Assembly (NCBI GenBank): GCA_934565655.1
Contig: CAKTIE010000001.1
Coordinates: 264,681-328,680 of the forward strand
Source: an uncultured Oscillospiraceae bacterium
Lineage (GTDB): Bacteria > Bacillota > Clostridia > Oscillospirales > Oscillospiraceae
Direction: 5' to 3'
Length of the DNA: 64,000 bases
The notes below the pieces were generated by a model that was not told the DNA's origin, did no database searches, and worked only from the letters and a program-made list of their open reading frames with translations. A program made the translations under genes and the position numbers. This document shows positions 58,007 through 64,000 of the stretch, one piece after another; within the stretch, counting starts at the first letter, position 1, and each line of letters starts with the position of its first letter.

Positions 58007-58978
58007 TTACGCGTAAACGTCCTCAGTGAGGATGGAAACATCGGGATAGGGACTGTTCTCGGCGAATTCGATCGCCTCTTCGATCTCCTTGTCAACGCCC
58101 TTTTCGATGGCGTTCAGCTCCTCGGCGGTGGCGTAGCCGCCCTGGATGATGTCGTTTCTGAACTTGGGCAGGGGGTCGCGCTTCAGCCAGGCCTCATGCT
58201 CCTCCTTGTTGCGGTAGGTGAACAGACGGATGTCGGGGTCGCCCTCCCAGTGGCCGAAGCGGCGCCAGGTCTTGCATTCCAACAGAGCGGGACCTTCGCC
58301 TCTTCTGGCGCGGCTCACGGCCTCGTCAGCGGCGTCGATAACGGCCATCACGTCGTTGCCGTCCACGGTGACGCCGGGGATGGCGTATGCCTTGGCGCGG
58401 TCGGACAGGTTCTCAAGGGTGGTCAACTCGCGCTGGCTGCCGGAGATGGCGTAGAAGTTGTTCTCCAGCACATAGATGACAGGCAGCTTCATTTCGGAGG
58501 TCATGTTCAGGCTCTCGTGGAAGGTGCCGCGGTTGGAGGCGCCGTCGCCGAAGAAGCAGGCGCACACCTGGCCCTTGCCGTAGTACTGGCAGGCGAAGCC
58601 GGCGCCCACGGCAATGGGAAGACCGGCGCCTACGATGCCGTTGGAGCCCAGGATGCCCAGGTCCATGTCGCAGATGTGCATGGAGCCGCCCTTGCCCTTG
58701 CAGTAGCCGGTGGCCTTGCCGGCCAGCTCGGCCATCATCAGCTTTAGGTTGCCGCCCTTGGCGATCAGGTGGCCGTGGCCGCGGTGGGTGCTGGTGATAT
58801 AGTCGTCGCTGTTCAGCACGCCGCAGATACCGGCGGCCACGCCCTCTTCACCTGCGTACAGGTGGACGGAGCCGGCCAGCAGACCGTTGGCATACTGCTC
58901 ATGTGCCGCCAGCTCAAAGGCGCGGATGGCCACGGCATTGCGATAGATCTTGAGGATCAGTTCTCTGGATTTGTTCAT
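58007..58978 (-). CDS. acoA: 2-oxoacid/acetoin dehydrogenase E1 alpha
   Basis: A 323-residue alpha subunit. TPP motif GDGASNRGTFHESLN ... ENN (about 160-195), and an Aco-like GKGGSMHICDMDLGILGSNGIVG. The ATG at 58978 is taken because AAAGGAG is 8 bp upstream; the 12-residue longer reading is not supported. It oxidatively cleaves acetoin, or decarboxylates a 2-oxoacid, and feeds E2. First of four dehydrogenase genes, 76 bp downstream of the ABC permease gene in the same direction. Confidence 0.92.
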   Translation of the reverse strand: MNKSRELILKIYRNAVAIRAFELAAHEQYANGLLAGSVHLYAGEEGVAAGICGVLNSDDYITSTHRGHGHLIAKGGNLKLMMAELAGKATGYCKGKGGSMHICDMDLGILGSNGIVGAGLPIAVGAGFACQYYGKGQVCACFFGDGASNRGTFHESLNMTSEMKLPVIYVLENNFYAISGSQRELTTLENLSDRAKAYAIPGVTVDGNDVMAVIDAADEAVSRARRGEGPALLECKTWRRFGHWEGDPDIRLFTYRNKEEHEAWLKRDPLPKFRNDIIQGGYATAEELNAIEKGVDKEIEEAIEFAENSPYPDVSILTEDVYA

Positions 58979-59054
58979 GTTGTTGTCTCCTTTTGCATAA
59001 AAGACTTTGTTCAACGATGGGTATTGTACTGCTTGCGCAGCGATAAACGGGGGA

Positions 59055-60008
59055 TCACTCCTTGACCTGCTTAGCGTGGTTCAGGCTGTCGAACAGGACC
59101 ACGGTCAGCAGCACGGCACCGGTGATGACCATCTGCCAGTACTCGTTGGCGCCGGCCAGGGACATACCGTTGTTCAGAATGCCGATGACGATGGCGCCCA
59201 GCAGTGCGCCGAACACAGTGCCCTTGCCGCCGTTGATGCTGACGCCGCCGATGACGCAGGCGGTCAGGGCGTTCATCTCGTAGTTGGTGGCGATATTGGG
59301 CTGGGCGGAGCCTACGCGGCCCAGCATAATCAGGCCAGCCAGGCCGGTCAGCAGACCCAGCATGGCGTAGGTGACGGTGCGGGTCAGGTGAATGTTGATG
59401 CCGGCGAGACGGGTGGCCTCGGCGTTGCTGCCCAGAGCGTAGAAGTGGCGGCCTAGGTAGGTCTTATTCAGCAGGAAAGCGCCCAGCAGAACGATGACGA
59501 TCAGGATCAGGCCGGGAACGGGGATCACGCCGAACAGGTAGCCCTGGCCTAGGTATTTGATGCCGTCAGGGATGCCGTAGATGGGGTAGCCGCCGGAGAT
59601 CAGGTAGCCGGCGCCGCGGAGAATGGTCTGCATGGCCAGGGTGGCGATCAGCGGGGGAATGCTGGTCTTGGAGATCACGTAGCCATTGAAAAGACCAATC
59701 AGCGTGGTGAGCAGCAGGCCCACGACCACGGAGATGATGGGGGAGAAGCCCCAGTTGGTGATCATGGTGGCAACACAGACGTTCATAAACGCGATCTGCG
59801 CGCCCACGGACAGGTCGAGGCCGCCGCCGATCAGCACGAAGGTGAAGCCCACGGAGATGATGCCCACCATGGCGATCTGCCGGACGATGTTCATAAAGTT
59901 ATAGACGGACAGGAACACGGGGTTGAGCAGCGTGAAGATAATGATCAGCGCAATGATGACAAAGACATTTCCGTATTTCTTGATAAATGTGGAAAATTTG
60001 TGAGACAT
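59055..60008 (-). CDS. Ribose-type ABC importer permease
   Basis: A 317-residue RbsC-type permease with about eight to ten transmembrane helices and the family signature motifs (GGGLDLSVGAQIAF, GSNAEATRLAGIN, CVIGGVSINGGKGTVFGALLGA). It works with the ATPase and binding protein encoded upstream to import a sugar or polyol. The ATG at 60008 lies 14 bp after the ATPase stop. Confidence 0.93.
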   Translation of the reverse strand: MSHKFSTFIKKYGNVFVIIALIIIFTLLNPVFLSVYNFMNIVRQIAMVGIISVGFTFVLIGGGLDLSVGAQIAFMNVCVATMITNWGFSPIISVVVGLLLTTLIGLFNGYVISKTSIPPLIATLAMQTILRGAGYLISGGYPIYGIPDGIKYLGQGYLFGVIPVPGLILIVIVLLGAFLLNKTYLGRHFYALGSNAEATRLAGINIHLTRTVTYAMLGLLTGLAGLIMLGRVGSAQPNIATNYEMNALTACVIGGVSINGGKGTVFGALLGAIVIGILNNGMSLAGANEYWQMVITGAVLLTVVLFDSLNHAKQVKE

Positions 60009-60022
60009 ATCCGAAATCCTCC

Positions 60023-61516
60023 TTATTCGACGCCGGATGCCATGGCGAGCACCTTATTTTGTGAGTAGTCCGCTTTTTCCAGGAATCCGACATTCCGCTT
60101 TTCACTGAGGACCAGCATACGGTCGGAGATATCCAGAAGCTCTCCCATTTCAGAGGAGATGAGAATGATCGCCATGCCCTGTTCGGCAAAATCAGAGATC
60201 AGCTGATAGATCTCCTGTTTTGCGTTGACGTCAACGCCGCGGGTGGGCTCGTCCAGGATCAGGATGCTGGGGCGGCTTGCCAGCCACTTGCCCAGGACAA
60301 CCTTCTGCTGATTGCCGCCGCTGAGGCTGTTGACGTTGTTGTTTACGTTGGATGTTTTGATGCGGAGGTTGTTTTTCTGGGCCTCAACGACCTCGTTCTC
60401 CTTGCTGTGCTGGATGACCATGCCGTGGGAGATGCGCTTGAGGGTCGGCAGTGTGATATTCCAGCTGATGGGAAGCGTCAGCAGTGCACCGTGCTTTTTC
60501 CGGTCCTCGGGCACGTAGGCAACGCCGGCCTGCACCGCCTTTCTGGGGCTGGTGATGCGGACCTCCTTGCCGTTGATGAGGATCTGCCCGCTCTCCAGTT
60601 TGTCTGCGCCGAAGATTAGACGGGCCAACTCTGTGCGGCCGGCGCCCAGCAGACCGCCGATACCGAAGATCTCGCCGCTGCGGACGCTGAAGGAGATGTC
60701 CTTCAGGCCGTTGCCGCAGAGGTTGCGGACCTCCAGCACAACGTCGCCCTTTTTTTCGGGGGAATTGAATTCAATCTCCTCCACGGCGCGGTTGGCCATC
60801 AGCTGGATCAGCTCCTGCCGGGTCACGTCGCCGATGTCGGAGGTCTGGATCACCTTGCCGTCCCGCATGACCGTTACGCGGTTTGCGATGCGGAAGATCT
60901 CATCCATACGGTGCGAGATATAAATAATCGCAACACCCTGTTCCTGCAGGCGTTCGATCAGCTTGAACAGCTCATCGGTTTCCTTGTTGGACAAGGGGGC
61001 CGTCGGTTCGTCCATGATCAGTATTTTTGCTTTTTTTGCAACGGATTTTGCGATCTCGACCAGCTGCATGTTGGCAGTGGTCATATTTTCGATCAGTTCG
61101 CGGGGATCGATACGAACGCCCATGCTGTCAAGGACCTCCTTGGCACGGGTGAGATATTCCTTCTCCTGGTAGAGAGAGGGGGCGTTCGGGTTCAGGCGCT
61201 CATCGCCCATGTAAATGTTTTCCGCAACAGACAATGTCGGGAACAGATTGAACTCCTGGTAGATGGTGGCAACGCCGAGATCCTGTGCCGTGTGGGGATC
61301 CAGACGGTCAAAGGTCTTGTCGTCGAAGACCAGCTCGCCGGAGTCCGGCGTTTCTGCACCGGAGATGATTTTGATCAGAGTAGACTTACCTGCACCATTC
61401 TCACCGACCAGCGCGTGGACCTCGCCCTTGCGAAAATCCACAGATACAGCGTCAAGTGCCTGTATGCCCACATATCGTTTCGAGATGCTGCGTACACTCA
61501 GAATATTTTCAAACAT
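60023..61516 (-). CDS. Ribose-type ABC importer ATPase (two-domain)
   Basis: A 497-residue RbsA-type protein with two ABC cassettes. The first has a normal Walker A GENGAGKST near residue 36 and Walker B ILIMDEPTAPLS; its signature region is weak (NMTTANMQ), as in RbsA. The second has the family's altered Walker A (LLGAGRTE), and signature LSGGNQQKV with Walker B ILILDEPTRGVD. The ATG at 61516 is used. Follows the binding-protein gene after a hairpin at 61573-61613. Confidence 0.93.
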   Translation of the reverse strand: MFENILSVRSISKRYVGIQALDAVSVDFRKGEVHALVGENGAGKSTLIKIISGAETPDSGELVFDDKTFDRLDPHTAQDLGVATIYQEFNLFPTLSVAENIYMGDERLNPNAPSLYQEKEYLTRAKEVLDSMGVRIDPRELIENMTTANMQLVEIAKSVAKKAKILIMDEPTAPLSNKETDELFKLIERLQEQGVAIIYISHRMDEIFRIANRVTVMRDGKVIQTSDIGDVTRQELIQLMANRAVEEIEFNSPEKKGDVVLEVRNLCGNGLKDISFSVRSGEIFGIGGLLGAGRTELARLIFGADKLESGQILINGKEVRITSPRKAVQAGVAYVPEDRKKHGALLTLPISWNITLPTLKRISHGMVIQHSKENEVVEAQKNNLRIKTSNVNNNVNSLSGGNQQKVVLGKWLASRPSILILDEPTRGVDVNAKQEIYQLISDFAEQGMAIILISSEMGELLDISDRMLVLSEKRNVGFLEKADYSQNKVLAMASGVE

Positions 61517-61572
61517 ATCAGTCAACCAGATCCTTTTCCGTGATTTGTACTTGACGAGGCTTAATAAAAGCA

Positions 61573-61613
61573 CTCCCCTGCGCACCCGCCCTGCCGGCGG
61601 GCGCGCAGGGGAG
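61573..61613 (-). terminator. Intercistronic hairpin, likely partial attenuator
   Basis: A stem of 11 bp, one mismatch and 6 bp (CTCCCCTGCGC-A-CCCGCC / GGCGGG-C-GCGCAGGGGAG) with a 5-base loop, followed on the minus strand by a short TTTTATT stretch. Placed after the binding-protein gene, it probably lowers readthrough and stabilises that message, a common layout in importer operons. Confidence 0.6.
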
Positions 61614-61652
61614 CTTTGTTCGATCAACTTATGATAAACGCTGGACCCGTGA

Positions 61653-62624
61653 TTACTTCATGAAGTCGGCAACGTTCTCGGCAGTGATCTGAGTCATGCC
61701 CAGGTACATGGTCTCGGGCACGGTCTCGCCCTTGCTGGCAGCGACGCAGGCGTCGATCAGCTCGGGAAAGGACTCCTCGGCGGTCAGGGCCACAGAGCCG
61801 CGATAGCTGGTGCCCTGAGAGATCAGATCCAGAGCACCCTCGTCAGCGTCAGCACCGAAGAAACCGATGTTGTCGCCCACATGGCCGGCAGCGCTCCACA
61901 CCTGGTAGGCGCCCAGAACGGCGTTGTCGTTGATGCCGCAGATGACCTGCATGTTGGGGTGAGCCTGCAGGAAGTTCTCGCCCAGCTCAACGCCCTCGTC
62001 GGTCAGGGAGGCGGACTGCTGCTCCACGATCTTCACGTTGGGGCAGGCAGAGGTCAGCGCGTCGATAATGCCGTTGGCACGATCGATGATGGCGGGGATG
62101 GTGGGATAATCAAAGATGCCGACCTCGATGACGTCCTGGGCCTTCATCTCCTCGTTGGAGTTGATCCAGTTGGCGGCATTCTCGCCGATGGCGTAACCGT
62201 AGTCGTACTGCTTCACAACCAGGGAGCCTTGGGCAGCGGGGATCTCGCCATCGTAGCAGACCACGTAGATGCCCTGATCAACGGCCTTCTGGCACACATC
62301 GTTGATGCCCTCGGGATCGAAGGCGACCACGACGATGGCGGTGCAGCCGCTGGCGATGAAGTTCTCAACCTGCTCGACCTGCTTGGCCAGATCGTAGTTG
62401 GGGTCAGAGATGGTGCAGTCAATACCCTGCTCCTTGCAATAGTCCTCGATGATCTTGGCCATCTTGGCATAGAAGGTGCTCTGGGTGGTTGCCATGGCGA
62501 CGCCGATCTTGACGGGCTTGTCAGCGGAATCGCCATTGTTGTCGGCAGCGGGGGTACCGCCGCAGCCGACCAGAGTCGACACGGCCAGAACCAGTGCCAG
62601 TGCGAGTGCAATAAATTTCTTCAT
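61653..62624 (-). CDS. Sugar-type ABC importer substrate-binding lipoprotein
   Basis: A 323-residue binding protein of the RbsB type. Signal peptide with lipobox LVGC (Cys21), then the periplasmic-binding fold (VKIGVAMATTQSTFYAKM, AIVVVAFDPEGIN, VVCYDGEIP, QVICGINDNAVLGA). It catches the ligand outside the cell and delivers it to the permease. Ligand unknown; a pentose or polyol is most common for this family. First gene of the importer operon. Confidence 0.93.
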   Translation of the reverse strand: MKKFIALALALVLAVSTLVGCGGTPAADNNGDSADKPVKIGVAMATTQSTFYAKMAKIIEDYCKEQGIDCTISDPNYDLAKQVEQVENFIASGCTAIVVVAFDPEGINDVCQKAVDQGIYVVCYDGEIPAAQGSLVVKQYDYGYAIGENAANWINSNEEMKAQDVIEVGIFDYPTIPAIIDRANGIIDALTSACPNVKIVEQQSASLTDEGVELGENFLQAHPNMQVICGINDNAVLGAYQVWSAAGHVGDNIGFFGADADEGALDLISQGTSYRGSVALTAEESFPELIDACVAASKGETVPETMYLGMTQITAENVADFMK

Positions 62625-62967
62625 GTAAACTCCTCCTTTTTATTACAAGCGGGGAACAGATACCGCCCGATGCGCTATCCAGGATCCCCGTTTGTTCCGG
62701 GTTGGGTACCGTGTTTCCATAGTACCGTCCAGAAGGTGAGACATCTTGCACGAAAACTGTAAATACCATTAGACGATTTTGACTGTTTGCATTTCGCGTG
62801 ATTTTGCGGCGAAAATAAAAAATTTTGAAGAAGCTAAAATTTTTTGAAGGAAAAGACGGTTTTCCTGCCGCGGCGCTCTTTCTTAGAAAGCAAAGTGCAC
62901 AAAAAATGATAGTTCTTTTCGGGGAATTAGCACAAACGAATTGGCGAAAAATGTGCTTATCTTTGCA
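62625..62967 (-). other. 343 bp gap upstream of the importer operon
   Basis: No gene seen. It lies between the AraC gene (same strand) and the binding-protein gene, so it should hold the importer promoter and any AraC site. The part 62790-62960 is AT-rich, with AAAATTTT-like runs. I could not pick a convincing -35/-10 pair. The ribosome site AAGGAGG lies just before the binding-protein ATG. Confidence 0.4.
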
Positions 62968-63918
62968 TTAAGACAGTATGGGTACCGCCGGTGCAGCCCA
63001 GTCCGCGCTGCGGTCCGCCGCCAGTTTTTCCAGAAAATGCACGCTCTCCTCATTGGAAAAGATGTGTTCCTGGTCGTAGGTGGAGAAGTACCGGTGGGGG
63101 TCCTTTTCCAGCTGCTGGAACTGGGCCGGCGTCATGCCGGTGCGCTCTTTGAACACGTTGGAGAAGTAGCGATAGTCGGAAAAGCCCACCTCGTAGCAGA
63201 CGTCCAGCATGCTCAGCTTGTTCTCCTCGATCAGGCGGCAGGCGGCGTAGAAGCGCACGGTGTTGACATAGGACTGGAAGCTCTGGTTCAGCACACTTTT
63301 GACAAAGCGGGAGATATAGGAGAGGCTGCGGCCCTCCGCCTCGGCGAAGTCCGCCAGGCTCAGGCGGTGCATGTAATTTTTGTCCACGTAGTCCACCAGA
63401 CGCATCAGGCGGGCGGAGATCAGTTCCTGACGGCTGCTTTTGCTGGCCAGGGCGTGGTGGGGCAGGTTTGTCAGCAGCGTATAGAGGATCTCGTTGGCAG
63501 CGGAAATGCAGTACACGTCGTAAAACGGATCCTCGCGGAAGTAGAAGAGGGCCATCTGCAGCATGCGCTGCACAATGTGGCGGTACTGCGGCGGCGGCAG
63601 ATACTGGCTGGGCAGATTGCGGTCGAACAGGATCGTGGGGATGTTCTGCAGATAGGATTCCGGCGTGAACTGCACGCACAGGAAGGTGCACTCCGCCGTG
63701 CAGGCGGCAAGCTCGTGGGGACTGCCGGAGTTGATCAGGATCAGGTCATCGGTCTGGAGCCGCTGCGTGCTCTGGTCCGTGTTGATCTTCATCTCGCCGG
63801 CCAGGACAAGGATCCACTCCATGCTCTTATGAAAATGCGGATTCCGGTACATGACCGTATTCAGGAAAATACGTATTCCTTTTAATCGCAGATACGGAAT
63901 ATTTTCAAATTCGTTCAC
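62968..63918 (-). CDS. AraC family transcriptional regulator
   Basis: A 316-residue regulator. N-terminal cupin-like sensor (about 15-95: YRNPHFHKSMEWILVLAGEM, DDLILINSGSPHEL), then two HTH units of an AraC domain (about 190-285: LSLADFAEAEGRSLSYISRFVK and LSMLDVCYEVGFSDYRYFSNVFKERTGMTPAQF). The GTG at 63918 is chosen because AGGAGG lies just upstream; an ATG at 63963 would include that site. It probably senses the imported sugar and activates the downstream importer and dehydrogenase genes. Confidence 0.88.
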   Translation of the reverse strand: MNEFENIPYLRLKGIRIFLNTVMYRNPHFHKSMEWILVLAGEMKINTDQSTQRLQTDDLILINSGSPHELAACTAECTFLCVQFTPESYLQNIPTILFDRNLPSQYLPPPQYRHIVQRMLQMALFYFREDPFYDVYCISAANEILYTLLTNLPHHALASKSSRQELISARLMRLVDYVDKNYMHRLSLADFAEAEGRSLSYISRFVKSVLNQSFQSYVNTVRFYAACRLIEENKLSMLDVCYEVGFSDYRYFSNVFKERTGMTPAQFQQLEKDPHRYFSTYDQEHIFSNEESVHFLEKLAADRSADWAAPAVPILS

Positions 63919-64000
63919 AGATCGTCCTCCTATTACAATAAGTTTTGGTTGGAAGCCCCGCATCCGGCTGGGTTTCTTTCCTTCTCATGCCTAAGCTACA

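Noticed and set aside
57201..58747. Long plus-strand frames rich in Gly, His and Val opposite the dehydrogenase genes
   Set aside because: They are antisense frames of the E1 subunits; composition is an artefact of GC-rich codons and no motif is seen.

Overview
This 64 kb window reads as chromosomal DNA from a fairly GC-rich anaerobic Firmicute. A gut Clostridium of the Oscillospiraceae/Ruminococcaceae type is my inference. The basis is Gram-positive ribosome binding sites, lipoproteins with LxxC lipoboxes, a Firmicutes-type SUF operon with SufU, a Cys-rich KTR protein and a WXG100/EssC type VII secretion locus. I saw no rRNA, tRNA, CRISPR array or insertion sequence.

Layout. (1) 0-5.7 kb, plus strand: small accessory genes, including a KTR protein, an isochorismatase-like hydrolase, a CPBP protease, a GNAT-DUF3795 fusion, a lipoprotein, a TetR regulator coupled to a membrane-hydrolase fusion, and a membrane-tailed GNAT. 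(2) 5.8-9.8 kb, minus strand: a MarR regulator with its operator and a heterodimeric ABC exporter, one half of which carries a one-base frameshift. (3) 9.9-42.5 kb, minus strand: one continuous block of 27 genes that is the main interest of the window. (4) 42.9-46.6 kb: a TetR-flavodoxin-CAT-like operon, two small proteins and a LysR regulator. (5) 46.6-51.9 kb, minus strand: rrf2-sufC-sufB-sufD-sufS-sufU. (6) 51.9-54.1 kb: decayed fragments of pdaB, apbE and rpe around an intact recR, then a small membrane zinc-ribbon protein. (7) 54.2-63.9 kb, minus strand: an AraC regulator, a ribose-type ABC importer, and a four-gene acetoin/2-oxoacid dehydrogenase complex (E1 alpha, E1 beta, E2, E3).

The central block combines a type VII secretion apparatus with a full Ser/Thr phosphosignalling set. 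The secretion side has an EssC ATPase with an FHA domain, five WXG100-class proteins, a YukD/EsaB-like protein, a DUF4176 protein and a candidate large substrate. The signalling side has three transmembrane Ser/Thr kinases with different extracytoplasmic domains (TPR-like, leucine-rich repeat, Trp-rich repeat), three PP2C phosphatases, and FHA domains in EssC, a membrane-anchored FHA protein and a vWA-TM-FHA protein. Nine lipoproteins share one near-constant N-terminal TPR cassette but carry different C-terminal domains. Two of the kinases share a 792 bp perfect direct repeat covering the catalytic region and then carry unrelated ectodomains. A short T-x-x-L/V motif recurs in the cytoplasmic tails of a small membrane protein, two kinases and the vWA-FHA protein; I infer that these could be phosphothreonine docking sites for FHA domains. 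The block looks like a modular surface-sensing and phospho-relay system wired to type VII secretion. The canonical EssA, EssB and EsaA membrane components were not recognised in it.

Start codons were chosen from ribosome binding sites and comparison with paralogues. All family names come from motif recognition by eye, not from database searches.
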